Assembly (NCBI RefSeq): GCF_901447155.2
Contig: NZ_LR588416.1
Coordinates: 1-64,000 of the forward strand
Source: Peptoniphilus catoniae
GTDB taxonomy: Bacteria > Bacillota > Clostridia > Tissierellales > Peptoniphilaceae
DNA: 64,000 nucleotides
Direction: 5' to 3'
Positions 43,104 to 51,726 of this stretch are shown in pieces. Below the pieces are notes generated by a model, which had not been told where the DNA came from, ran no database searches, and saw only the letters and a program-made list of their open reading frames with translations. The position numbers and the translations under genes were made by a program. Positions within the stretch are counted from its first letter, which is position 1; each line of letters starts with the position of its first letter.

Positions 43104-43140
43104 AAATAAGGGATCGGTGTAAATGCCGACCCCTTTATTT
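43104..43140. terminator. Bidirectional intrinsic terminator
   Basis: GGGATCGG (43110-43117) pairs with CCGACCCC (43126-43133) with one non-Watson-Crick pair; A-rich and T-rich flanks make it work both ways. It ends the riboflavin operon and the convergent symporter gene. Confidence 0.8.
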
Positions 43141-43145
43141 ATTTT

Positions 43146-44585
43146 CTATTTGTTTTTCCAAACATTAGATACATCATTAAGTCCTAACTTTTCAGGATTA
43201 AACTCAGGCTTTTGACCCTTCTTTTCCTGTTCCTCATAGTCCTTAAAAATCTTAACTCCTTGATTACCTATAAGCAATAGGGTGATAATGTTGATCCATG
43301 CCATCATACCGTGAGCCATGTCTCCCATATCCCATACAGTACCTACAGGTGTAATGCTTCCTATGAATACTGAAATTATAAAAACAATTTTCAATATTTT
43401 TATAGGGCCTTTCTTTTCTCCTACAAGAAATACTAAATCACTTTCAGCATATAGGTAGTAGGCGAGAAGTGCCACTGATGAGAAGCATAGAACTGATATT
43501 GCTATAAATGCCGCTCCTATTCCCGGAACTGTTGTGTTAATTGCATTAATTACATAAGCATTTCCATATTCAACTCCAGGTAGGTTCTCAACTATCATTT
43601 TGCCTCCGGGGCCTTCAACGTTGTAAGAGTTAGTTACTATTATCATAATAGCTGATGTTGTACAAACGAAAAAGGTTCCCATAAATACTGATAAAGCTCC
43701 AATTAATCCTTGAGTTACAGGGTGCTTTACTTCAGCTGTTGCAGAGGTAATTGCTGATGATCCGATACCTACTTCGTTAGCGAATACCCCTCTTTTAATA
43801 CCCCAGCTTACAGCTTGACCAAGTATTGCTCCAAAAATTGCATCTTTACCGAAAGCTGATTTAAATATTAGGGCAATTGCTCCTGGGAATTTGTCAAAGT
43901 TAAAAATTATTACTACAAGAGACATTATAAAGTAAGCTATAGCCATAAAAGGTGATACTCTTTGAGCAACGTTTCCTATTCTTTTCAATCCGCCTAAAAT
44001 TACAAGGGCAAGTACTGCTGTAAATATTGCTCCTGCAACTACCATGTTTACTCCAAAGGCAAGGTTTATACCCTTGGCTATATTATAGGTTTGAACTCCG
44101 GGCATTAAAAGTGTAACTGCAAAAACTCCTACACCTGCATAAAACAAAGCGAAAGCTCTACCTATCTTTTTATTTTTAAAGCCCTTTTCCATATAGTAGG
44201 CAGGGCCGCCTCTATATTCTCCATGAACTTCAATTTTATAGGTTTGTGCCATTATACCTTCAATCATAGCTATAGGGGAACCGAAAATTGCAAGTATCCA
44301 CAGCCAGAATATAGCTCCCGGACCTCCAAAGTGAATACCTGTAGCCATGCCGGCTATGTTACCTACACCTACAGTCCTTGCTGCTGTAAGGACAAATGAT
44401 TGAAATTGATTTAAGCCTTTTTCACCTGATTCGCTTTTTTCAGAAGAAGCCTTAATTAAAGCTTTAATTCTTCTTATTTGAGGAAATCCCATTCTAACTG
44501 AAAAGTATAAACCTCCAAGTAGAACTAACAGTACCAGGCCCATGCTCCAAACCATTCCATTTAGTTTACTAATAAGCTCAGCCAT
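43146..44585 (-). CDS. Alanine/glycine:cation symporter (AGCS family)
   Basis: The 479-residue membrane protein has about eleven helices. AGCS signatures are GVGNIAGMATGIHFGGPGA (about 74-92), GGLKRIGNVAQRVSPFMA and GVFANEVGIGSSAITSATAE (about 267-286). These import alanine, glycine or related amino acids with sodium. It follows the SHMT-like gene by 14 bases on the same strand and has an AGGAGG site, so the pair probably forms one uptake-and-use unit. Confidence 0.92.
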   Translation of the reverse strand: MAELISKLNGMVWSMGLVLLVLLGGLYFSVRMGFPQIRRIKALIKASSEKSESGEKGLNQFQSFVLTAARTVGVGNIAGMATGIHFGGPGAIFWLWILAIFGSPIAMIEGIMAQTYKIEVHGEYRGGPAYYMEKGFKNKKIGRAFALFYAGVGVFAVTLLMPGVQTYNIAKGINLAFGVNMVVAGAIFTAVLALVILGGLKRIGNVAQRVSPFMAIAYFIMSLVVIIFNFDKFPGAIALIFKSAFGKDAIFGAILGQAVSWGIKRGVFANEVGIGSSAITSATAEVKHPVTQGLIGALSVFMGTFFVCTTSAIMIIVTNSYNVEGPGGKMIVENLPGVEYGNAYVINAINTTVPGIGAAFIAISVLCFSSVALLAYYLYAESDLVFLVGEKKGPIKILKIVFIISVFIGSITPVGTVWDMGDMAHGMMAWINIITLLLIGNQGVKIFKDYEEQEKKGQKPEFNPEKLGLNDVSNVWKNK

Positions 44586-44599
44586 AATTTCCTCCTATT

Positions 44600-45862
44600 T
44601 TATATAATCTCTTTTAAATCTTCATCTGAGTATAGAGGGAACTTACTTATTAATTCTTGTGCTTCCTTCTTAAGATCATTTAACTTGTCAGGGTTCTTTG
44701 TATTTTCAGCTACATCGTTCATAATTCTTGCTATGTGCTTGATTTCTTTTTCTCTAAGTCCTCTTTGTGTAACTGATGTAAGTCCTATTCTTACTCCGCT
44801 TGTTACCAATGGTCCTAATGGGTCAAAAGGTATTTGATTCTTATTTACTGTTATACCTATTGAATCTAAAGCTTCATCAAATTCTTTTCCTGTAATATTT
44901 TTATTTCTAACATCTACTAAAACTATATGAGTGTCAGTTCCGCCTGTTACAATTCTAAAACCGTAGCCTTCAAGTTCTTTTGCCAAGGTTTTTGCATTAA
45001 CAGGTATTTGTTTCATAATATTGATGAATTTTTCGCTTTTTGCATATTCAAATAACCAGCATTTTGCAGCCATAGTTGTTAAGTGCATTGATCCTAAGAA
45101 TCCCGGGAAGGTTCCATGATCCAACTTCTTTGCAAATTCTTCCTTGCACATTACAAATCCGGCTCTAGGTCCACCAAGGGTCTTTGTTGTTGATGATGTT
45201 ACAAAGTCAGCATAAGGAACAGGTGATGGTATTACCTTTGCAGCTACAAGACCTGAAAGGTGTGCCATATCAACCATAAAGTAAGCTCCTACATCCTTAG
45301 CAATCTTTCCTATTCTTTCAAAGTCAATTAGTCTGGGATAAGCTGATCCTCCTGCTATAAGAAGCTTAGGCTTAAACTCATGAGCTTGTTTTTCAAGGCC
45401 TTCATAGTCGATTTGTTCAGTGTCCTTATCAATTGAGTAGTGCTCGAAGTTAAATACCTTACTCATAAAGTTTGCCTTTGATCCATGAGAAAGGTGTCCC
45501 CCTTGATCAAGCTTCATTGACATTACCTTGTCCCCGGGTTCAAGTATTGAAGCATAAACTGTATAGTTTGCAGTTGAACCGGAATAAGATTGAATATTAA
45601 TATGGTCGCAACCGTATAGCTCTTTTCCTCTTTGGTTGGCAAGAATTTCAAGCTCATCTGCTAAATGAGATCCTGCTTGAAATCTTTTGCCCGGATAGCC
45701 TTCAAGAGTCTTGTTGGTAAATATAGAACCTGAAAGCTCCATAATTTCTACTGGAACAGTACTTTCGGAAGCAATCATCTCTATGTTTTTTTCCTGTCTC
45801 TCCAATTCTCTTTTAACTATATCGAATAACTTAGGGTCTGAGCCCTTTACTTTGTTTAACAT
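44600..45862 (-). CDS. glyA: Serine hydroxymethyltransferase-like PLP enzyme with altered active site
   Basis: The 420-residue protein has the SHMT architecture: LEGYPGKRF near 53-61, SGSTANYTVY, GGSAYPR (171-177), VDMAHLSGLVAA (197-208), and the PLP lysine Lys227 in TTKTLGGPRAGF. It departs from standard GlyA at several positions. The residue before the lysine is Thr226 rather than His. KRYYGG is KRFQAG, replacing the tyrosine pair with Phe61-Gln62. The loop near 250 reads GSMHLTTMAAK. It may therefore be a serine/threonine or alpha-methylserine aldolase rather than the folate enzyme. It lies upstream of an amino-acid symporter. Its ribosome binding site is within a hairpin (45866-45911). 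Confidence 0.82.
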   Translation of the reverse strand: MLNKVKGSDPKLFDIVKRELERQEKNIEMIASESTVPVEIMELSGSIFTNKTLEGYPGKRFQAGSHLADELEILANQRGKELYGCDHINIQSYSGSTANYTVYASILEPGDKVMSMKLDQGGHLSHGSKANFMSKVFNFEHYSIDKDTEQIDYEGLEKQAHEFKPKLLIAGGSAYPRLIDFERIGKIAKDVGAYFMVDMAHLSGLVAAKVIPSPVPYADFVTSSTTKTLGGPRAGFVMCKEEFAKKLDHGTFPGFLGSMHLTTMAAKCWLFEYAKSEKFINIMKQIPVNAKTLAKELEGYGFRIVTGGTDTHIVLVDVRNKNITGKEFDEALDSIGITVNKNQIPFDPLGPLVTSGVRIGLTSVTQRGLREKEIKHIARIMNDVAENTKNPDKLNDLKKEAQELISKFPLYSDEDLKEII

Positions 45863-45865
45863 AAA

Positions 45866-45911
45866 AAATACCTCCTTTTACTATCAGTCTATCTAATAAA
45901 GAGAGGTATTT
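45866..45911 (-). promoter_or_regulatory. Hairpin enclosing the glyA ribosome binding site; possible terminator/attenuator
   Basis: AAATACCTCCTTT (45866-45878) and AAAGAGAGGTATTT (45898-45911) form 13 bp with one bulge. On the minus strand the 3' arm contains the AGGAGG of the SHMT-like gene and is followed by T before its ATG. The structure can hide the ribosome binding site and may also terminate the upstream regulator transcript. Confidence 0.6.
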
Positions 45912-45935
45912 TCTTTAATTTTTTATCAATTTATT

Positions 45936-46616
45936 TTAATTTCTTTTCATATGTAAGGACTTTTTATAGCTTGATGGGGTAAGACCGGTTTTGTTTCTAA
46001 AATTCCTATAGAGAGTAGCAGGTTCATTGCTGCATACTTTTTCTATAAGGCTTGAGATTTTTTCGTCACTAGTTCTTAAAAGCTCTGCAAAAATTTTTAT
46101 CCTTACCTCCCAAATATAATCGTTAAAATTTACTCCCGTTTTATTTTTAAAAAGTCTTGAAAGATTTCCCGGCTCCATATAATACTTCTTTGCCATTTTA
46201 CTAAGACTGATGTCCTCATTGTAGTTGTTGTTTATATAGTTCACTATTTCATCTATTACTTTGTTGCCTATTGGCTTGTAGCCTACAATTCTTTCAATAG
46301 ACTTACTAAAACCTTCTATATCTACGGGTTTTAAAAGTATGTCTTTTGCACCAAGCCTTAAAGCTCTTTGGGCCTTATAAAAGTCCTCGTCCTCACTAAG
46401 AAGAATATAGGATGGTCCGGGATTTTTCTCTATAAGTTCAAAGCTGTCAAAGCCTTCTATATCCAGGGACAAGAAAATTATATCCCTACTATCTGCCTTA
46501 AAATCTTTAAAGCTTGAAGAAATAAGTGTTAGCTTATAGTCATAGCCTGTATATTTAAGCAAGGTGGAAATTATCTTCTCAATTAAAGGATCATCATCAA
46601 CTAATATAATTTTCAT
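45936..46616 (-). CDS. Response regulator with AraC-type DNA-binding domain
   Basis: The 226-residue protein has an N-terminal receiver (IILVDDDPLIEK; LSLDIEGFDSFEL; LLKPVD with the conserved Lys). A C-terminal AraC helix-turn-helix pair follows from about residue 120 (ISLSKMAKKYYMEPGNLSRLFKNK and the FRNKTGLTPSSYKK end). The region after the phospho-acceptor aspartate is two residues shorter than usual. It overlaps the end of the sensor-kinase gene by 20 bases. The pair probably controls the downstream SHMT-like and symporter genes. Confidence 0.85.
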   Translation of the reverse strand: MKIILVDDDPLIEKIISTLLKYTGYDYKLTLISSSFKDFKADSRDIIFLSLDIEGFDSFELIEKNPGPSYILLSEDEDFYKAQRALRLGAKDILLKPVDIEGFSKSIERIVGYKPIGNKVIDEIVNYINNNYNEDISLSKMAKKYYMEPGNLSRLFKNKTGVNFNDYIWEVRIKIFAELLRTSDEKISSLIEKVCSNEPATLYRNFRNKTGLTPSSYKKSLHMKRN

Positions 46617-47982
46617 TTATATCAACCCTCGCAACTGTTCTTGATCCCTTTACCTTGTAGGCAAAGGAAAAGTCCTTGTAGCTTTTCTTCAGCTTTCTAT
46701 AAATTAAATTAAGTCCTCCCTCTCCTTCCCTTATGCTTTTATTAATTCTCAAAAGAGAATTTATATCGGGAACCCTACCGTTATTTATAATTTCTATGTA
46801 TAATCCCTTGTCTTTTTTCTTAATATTTACGGCAAGTATCTTGTCCTTAAGCTTTGAATCAAATCCATGTACAAAGGCATTTTCAACAAGAGGCATGAAA
46901 AGATTTGATGGAAGTTTTAAATTTTTAAGTTCCTCGTCAAGGTCAAGTCTATAGCTGAAGCTTTTCATATACCTTTTTGAGTAAAAATTAATTAATGAAT
47001 TTACAAACCCCATTTGATCCTTAATACTTTCCATTAATGCTCTGTCTGAATCTACATATCTTATTGTCTTTGACAGGTCCACAATCATATTGTAAAGATC
47101 TTTGTTGTCAACTGTTTCATAGGCAAGAACATTTAGGGCTGTTAAAATAAATCTTGCATTTAGTCCCGTATCTAAAAAGGCATCCTTAGCTTTTAAAAGT
47201 TCATCTTTTTTAAGATTAAGTTCTTCCTCCTGAACTCTGATCTTACCAGAAAGGTCTTTAAGCTTTTTGTTAAGACTGTTGAACTCCAGGAAGCTTTCTA
47301 TTGATCTTGCAAGGTCCTCAACTATTTTACACATACTTTCTATAGAGCCTTTAAAAATTTGATCCGCCTCATGGTCCTTTGAGCTTTCATAATATCCGGC
47401 AAGGATTTTGCCGAAATATCGGTCTTTGTATATGGATTTGGATATTATTTTATGGTCCTTTATTTCTGTGATTTTTATATCTCTGTTATCAGTTAAAAGT
47501 TTTTTTAAAGCTCTAAAGTTTTTCTCTCCTATTTGAGCAAATCTTCCATTAAAGTATATGGCCTCATCCTTGTCGTTAAAAATAGCCAAAGGAAAGTTTA
47601 AAAAATCAAGGTCTCCCTCTTTAACAATAATTTCAATTGCCTCCCCAAAGCTTTGACCTGAAGGAGTTGTAAGGGATCCCGGTTTAAAGCTTATAGGCAC
47701 ACTTACACACAGGTCTATAAGCTCCTGATCTTTAAGATTGGTAGTGGAGTGAAGGGCATCTCTTGGAAAATATATACCTTCTCCTGCTCTATAAACTCTT
47801 TCTTCACCATTTACTCCATAAAGTCCTTCTCCCTGAAGAACGAAAATATATTGTTCGTTGCCATAGTGTGTATGTTCCTTTTGGTGTGCCCCGGGATAAA
47901 TATGTGATATTCCTATATTTACCGAGCCGCTAAGCTCTATTACCCAATTTACATAACCCCAGCTGAAGCTTTGCACTTTCAT
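46597..47982 (-). CDS. Cupin-containing LytS/YesM-type sensor kinase lacking the usual His
   Basis: The 461-residue protein begins with a cupin domain (1-100) with ligands EHTHYGNEQ (His37, His39, Glu43) and His78, as in cytoplasmic small-molecule sensors. A middle region (110-235) is PocR/PAS-like, then a coiled coil (235-270), then a His_kinase-type dimerisation helix and an ATPase domain (PLVENAFVHG; GEGGLNLIYRKL). The motif NPHFLFN, carrying the phosphorylated His, reads NARFILT (275-281), with Arg277 in place of His. It has no membrane segment. It may signal without autophosphorylation or use another residue. It overlaps the response-regulator gene. Confidence 0.78.
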   Translation of the reverse strand: MKVQSFSWGYVNWVIELSGSVNIGISHIYPGAHQKEHTHYGNEQYIFVLQGEGLYGVNGEERVYRAGEGIYFPRDALHSTTNLKDQELIDLCVSVPISFKPGSLTTPSGQSFGEAIEIIVKEGDLDFLNFPLAIFNDKDEAIYFNGRFAQIGEKNFRALKKLLTDNRDIKITEIKDHKIISKSIYKDRYFGKILAGYYESSKDHEADQIFKGSIESMCKIVEDLARSIESFLEFNSLNKKLKDLSGKIRVQEEELNLKKDELLKAKDAFLDTGLNARFILTALNVLAYETVDNKDLYNMIVDLSKTIRYVDSDRALMESIKDQMGFVNSLINFYSKRYMKSFSYRLDLDEELKNLKLPSNLFMPLVENAFVHGFDSKLKDKILAVNIKKKDKGLYIEIINNGRVPDINSLLRINKSIREGEGGLNLIYRKLKKSYKDFSFAYKVKGSRTVARVDINENYIS

Positions 47983-48038
47983 AAATTATCTACCTACTTT
48001 TCTATGCTTTGATTATAACAATAAATTAGAAAAGCTAC

Positions 48039-48075
48039 ACTAAAAAACTCCCGGCCTTTTAAGTCGAGAGCTTTT
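48039..48075 (-). terminator. Terminator after htrA
   Basis: On the minus strand CTCTCGAC and a GGCCGGGAG-type arm form an imperfect stem followed by six T. It lies just after the htrA stop. Confidence 0.6.
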
Positions 48076-48084
48076 TACCTCTAT

Positions 48085-49314
48085 TTAATCTTCTAATTTA
48101 TCTTGAACAGGTGCTTGATATTCTTCAAACTTAAGATCCAGCTCAAGCTTTTTCTTTCCTCTCATAACTTCAACCTTAACTGTATCTCCTGCTGAATATT
48201 TATAGAGAATGGATTTAACTTCATTGGTGTCGTTTACTTGGTTGTCTCCTATTTTAGTAATTATATCTCCCGCTTCTATACCTGCCTTAGCTGCCGGTGA
48301 CTTTTCATATACCTTTATTACAAAAAGTCCCTTGTCTCCTTCTATGTCCTGACTTATATATTTTTTAGCCGCTTCTATGTCTGCTGATAGAACGCCTAAG
48401 GATACTGACTTGTAATCTCCGGTTTCTATAACTTGTTTTATAATAGGCTTAACTGAATTAATCGGTATTGCAAAACCTATTCCCTCTGCTGAAGAAACCT
48501 TAACTGTATTAATTCCTATTACTTGACCTTTTTCATTTAGCAAAGGTCCCCCTGAGTTGCCGGCATTAATTGAAGCATCTGTTTGGATAAGTCCCGTCAT
48601 GTAGCCTCCACCGTCAACTTGACCTACATACCTGTCAAGACCTGATACAATACCTTGACTTACTGAACGTTGAAAGGCCATGTCTAAAGGATTTCCTATT
48701 GCTATGGCAGTTTGTCCAAGTTTAAGCTTACTTGAGTCTCCAAGTTCAGCCGGAACAAGTTTTTTGCCTTGAGGATTTACCTTTACTATAGCAACGTCAA
48801 TACCTGAATCCACCCAAATAGGCCTTCCCTTTAATGTTGTTCCGTCATCTATTAAAACGCTGCATTCTTTAACAACCTCTCCATTTAGTTTAACTACATG
48901 GGCATTGGTTAAAATATAACCCTTGCTGTCAACTACAATCCCTGATCCTGAACCTCCGGCTTCAACAGTTCCGAAAAATCCGTAATTAATTTGACCCTTG
49001 GTTGTTATGCCTACTACTGATGAAAGTGCCTTATCAGCAACTGCAGTAGCAACATTTACCTCGTCCTTAGTGGAAATGGTATAGGTGTTGGGAGCATCTA
49101 CCCCTTGACCTTGGGACATATTTTCCATATTTAGAACATTGGTTATAGCTGAACCTATAACGCCTCCTATTAGAGAAAATACAAGAGCCAAAATTACAAC
49201 TCCCTTACCTGACTTTTTAGGTCTTCTGTCGTAGTCCCTTTCATAGGGTGTCCTTTGATAGTTTCTATTTTCTATTTCATTATTTCTATATTCTTCCGAA
49301 TTATTATCAAACAT
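48085..49314 (-). CDS. htrA: HtrA/DegP-type serine protease
   Basis: The 409-residue membrane-anchored protease for envelope quality control has a cytoplasmic Arg/Asn-rich start and one membrane helix (about 37-60, GVVILALVFSLIGGVIGSAI). The trypsin-like triad is in TNAHVV, SGIDVAIVKV and GNSGGPLL. One PDZ domain follows (about 300-390). The ATG at 49314 follows GGAGGG; the longer frame to 49365 is not supported. It is a single gene. Confidence 0.94.
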   Translation of the reverse strand: MFDNNSEEYRNNEIENRNYQRTPYERDYDRRPKKSGKGVVILALVFSLIGGVIGSAITNVLNMENMSQGQGVDAPNTYTISTKDEVNVATAVADKALSSVVGITTKGQINYGFFGTVEAGGSGSGIVVDSKGYILTNAHVVKLNGEVVKECSVLIDDGTTLKGRPIWVDSGIDVAIVKVNPQGKKLVPAELGDSSKLKLGQTAIAIGNPLDMAFQRSVSQGIVSGLDRYVGQVDGGGYMTGLIQTDASINAGNSGGPLLNEKGQVIGINTVKVSSAEGIGFAIPINSVKPIIKQVIETGDYKSVSLGVLSADIEAAKKYISQDIEGDKGLFVIKVYEKSPAAKAGIEAGDIITKIGDNQVNDTNEVKSILYKYSAGDTVKVEVMRGKKKLELDLKFEEYQAPVQDKLED

Positions 49315-49445
49315 ATTTCTCCCTCCATGTCTTATATATATACTAAAGTTAATATAATTAATCATTGTGAATTATTTATGACGTAATTATGAAAATTTTA
49401 TTTAATTTGTCCTTAATGAGGTATCTATAGTTAAGGAGGTACTAT

Positions 49446-50111
49446 ATGCGTATACAATTTATAAAACATTCATGCTATACAGTTGAAAGCGAAAACTATT
49501 ATTTGGTTTTTGACTATATCGGTGGAAATCTTAATATCCCTGAAAACAAAAAACTTATATTTTTTGTAAGCCATAGACATTCAGACCACTTCAGTGAAAA
49601 AATATTTGATTTTAAAGCTGATGCCTATGTAATCTCAGATGATGTTGAAATTCCACTAAGGGAAAATATGATTTTTATAGGCCCCGATGAAGAAAAGGAA
49701 GTCCTTGGGCTTAAGGTTATAAGTCATGGCTCTACTGATGAAGGTGTAAGCTTTTACGTAGACCTTGAGGGTAAAGGAATTATCCATTCAGGAGATCTTA
49801 ACTATTGGATGTGGGACCACTATACTGAAAAGGACATTGAGGAAATGGACAGGTGGTTTAAGTCCGAGGTGGATAAGTTTAAACCCTACAGTACCTATGT
49901 GGTAATGATGCCTGTAGATCCTAGATTAAATCAGTATTATGACCTGACTGCCGACTACTTTCTTAAAACTATAGAGGCAAGGCACTTTTTCCCTATGCAC
50001 ATGTGGGAGGACTTTAATATATCTAAAAGGCTAAAGGACAAGTATCAGTCCCTTTATCCTGAAAAGATAATTCATGAGGTTAAGGGCGATGGAGAAGTAT
50101 TTGACCTTTAA
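49446..50111 (+). CDS. Metallo-beta-lactamase fold hydrolase
   Basis: The 221-residue protein starts IQFIKHSCYTVE like the UlaG/YtxK-type branch of the MBL fold. It has the metal motif SHRHSDH (His43, His45, Asp47, His48), IHSGDLNYW with a further Asp, and a late MHMWED histidine. A dinuclear metal site is therefore likely. The substrate is unknown; the HSGDLNYWMWDHY sequence is shared with uncharacterised MBL proteins of anaerobes. AAGGAGG lies upstream of the ATG. It is a single gene. Confidence 0.85.
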   Translation: MRIQFIKHSCYTVESENYYLVFDYIGGNLNIPENKKLIFFVSHRHSDHFSEKIFDFKADAYVISDDVEIPLRENMIFIGPDEEKEVLGLKVISHGSTDEGVSFYVDLEGKGIIHSGDLNYWMWDHYTEKDIEEMDRWFKSEVDKFKPYSTYVVMMPVDPRLNQYYDLTADYFLKTIEARHFFPMHMWEDFNISKRLKDKYQSLYPEKIIHEVKGDGEVFDL

Positions 50112-50141
50112 TTAAGTAATTCGTATCTTAAAGCTCATAGA

Positions 50142-50178
50142 AAAAAGACGCTGACTTTAAAAATCAACGTCTTTTTTT
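50142..50178. terminator. Bidirectional intrinsic terminator
   Basis: AAAAAGACGCTGA (50142-50154) pairs with TCAACGTCTTTTT (50164-50176) with one non-Watson-Crick pair. It separates the MBL gene from the convergent pepD. Confidence 0.85.
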
Positions 50179-50180
50179 AA

Positions 50181-51611
50181 TTATTTTAAATTTTCAAGAA
50201 GCTTTACTGTAAACTTCCACATATTTTGTGTTGATGATATACTTGCTCTTTCCTTAGGACTGTGAGCGTCAAAAATATCAGGTCCGAAGGATATCATTTC
50301 ACAATCAGGAAGTGCCGCCTTAAGCATTCCGCATTCAAGGCCTGCATGAGTTGCATCAAAAATACCTTCCTTATTAAAGACTTCTTTATAGGTTTTTGCA
50401 CTTATCCTTTGAAGGTCGCTATCCTTTTCAAATTCCCAGGATGGATAGGTGTTTGTTATTTCAAGGTCACCTTGACACCTTCTTGCTGCAGCTTTAAGAA
50501 GCGCTATTACATAATCATACTTACTGTCCTTAGATGAACGAAGGGATAGTTCATATAAAAATCTTCCGTCCCTTTTCATAATAACCGCATCATTAATAGA
50601 GGTTTCTACAAGGCCCTCAATATCTTTTGAATGAGACAGAACGCCATCAGGTATAATCATGCCGAAATCTATAAAATTATTTGTAGCATTAAGGCTCATA
50701 GCACTTTCAATATCGCAATCTGACAAGGTAATATTAAGACCTGGATCTTCCACTTGATACTCATCTACTAAGCTTTCTATAAATTTACCAAGATCTTCGT
50801 CTTCCTTTTCAAGTCCCTTTAGATAAATTTCGGCACTTGCAATGGAAGGTATGGCGTTTTGCTTGGATCCTCCCATAATACTTCCTATTAGAAGGTTGCC
50901 CTTTTCTCTAAGTCTGTCTAAAATTCTAAATAAAAGCTTATTGGCATTGGCTCTCTCTCTTGCGATTTCTTGACCTGAGTGTCCTCCCTCTAAGCCGTCT
51001 ATGTCTATTCTTAAACCTTTTTTGCCTAAGTCCTGTCTTTCTTCCTCAAAGTAAACCTCTATTACTGCGCCACCGGCACTTGATAGGGTAAATCTTCCTT
51101 CCTCTTCAGAGTCTATATTTAAAAGTCTTTTACCCCTTAGCATACTTCCGTCTACATTTGCCGCTCCGTCCATAGTAGTTTCTTCAGATGTGGTTACCAA
51201 TACTTCAAGGGCAGGGTGTTTAAGGTCATTGCTATCTAACACTGCAAGGGCCATGGCAACTCCAAGTCCGTCATCAGCTCCTAAGGTCGTTTTATTTGCC
51301 TTTAAAAAATCCCCGTCAACTACAAGCTCTATAGGATCTTTGGAAAAATCATGGTCACTGTCATCTTCCTTTACACAAACCATATCCATGTGTCCTTGAA
51401 GAATTACAGGCAGGGCATTTTCATAACCCGGTGTGGCATCTTTTTTTATAATTACATTTAAAGCTTCGTCTTGGATTACCTCTAAGTTTCTATCCTTGGC
51501 AAACTTCACCAAAAAATCGGAAATCCTCTTTTCATCTCCTGAGCATCTTGGCACCTTTGCTATCTCTTTAAATATATCAAATACTTTTTTCGGTTCTAAG
51601 TTTAAATTCAT
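50181..51611 (-). CDS. pepD: Aminoacyl-histidine dipeptidase (M20 family)
   Basis: The 476-residue dizinc peptidase cleaves Xaa-His (carnosine-like) and other dipeptides. Motifs are LQGHMDMVC with His74, TTLGADDGLGVAMAL (bridging Asp), TTSEETTMDGA (catalytic Glu) and the lid region GGHSGQEIARERANA. The final HAGLECG is typical for PepD. By yielding free histidine it could feed the ftcD pathway encoded 22 kb away; that link is inference. Promoter boxes are at 51641-51669. Confidence 0.94.
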   Translation of the reverse strand: MNLNLEPKKVFDIFKEIAKVPRCSGDEKRISDFLVKFAKDRNLEVIQDEALNVIIKKDATPGYENALPVILQGHMDMVCVKEDDSDHDFSKDPIELVVDGDFLKANKTTLGADDGLGVAMALAVLDSNDLKHPALEVLVTTSEETTMDGAANVDGSMLRGKRLLNIDSEEEGRFTLSSAGGAVIEVYFEEERQDLGKKGLRIDIDGLEGGHSGQEIARERANANKLLFRILDRLREKGNLLIGSIMGGSKQNAIPSIASAEIYLKGLEKEDEDLGKFIESLVDEYQVEDPGLNITLSDCDIESAMSLNATNNFIDFGMIIPDGVLSHSKDIEGLVETSINDAVIMKRDGRFLYELSLRSSKDSKYDYVIALLKAAARRCQGDLEITNTYPSWEFEKDSDLQRISAKTYKEVFNKEGIFDATHAGLECGMLKAALPDCEMISFGPDIFDAHSPKERASISSTQNMWKFTVKLLENLK

Positions 51612-51640
51612 ACTATCCTCCTCTTATTCTCTATAAGCCT

Positions 51641-51669
51641 ATAGTAATTTTTAGGGATTTTATTGTCAA
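51641..51669 (-). promoter_or_regulatory. Predicted pepD promoter
   Basis: On the minus strand TTGACA (51664-51669) and TACTAT (51641-51646) are 17 bases apart, about 30 bases upstream of the pepD ATG. A run of nine G (minus strand) lies about 10 bases upstream of the -35 box. Confidence 0.7.
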
Positions 51670-51679
51670 GTCCACTTTA

Positions 51680-51688
51680 CCCCCCCCC
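51680..51688. repeat. Nine-base C homopolymer in a promoter region
   Basis: Nine consecutive C lie between the divergent pepD and 51727 genes, in a genome where such runs are rare. On the plus strand it falls where a -35 box for the TATAAT at 51701-51706 would be; on the minus strand it lies just upstream of the pepD -35. Length variation could tune either promoter. Confidence 0.8.
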
Positions 51689-51726
51689 AAGGAAATATGC
51701 TATAATTTTAGTTGGGAGTGATAACA

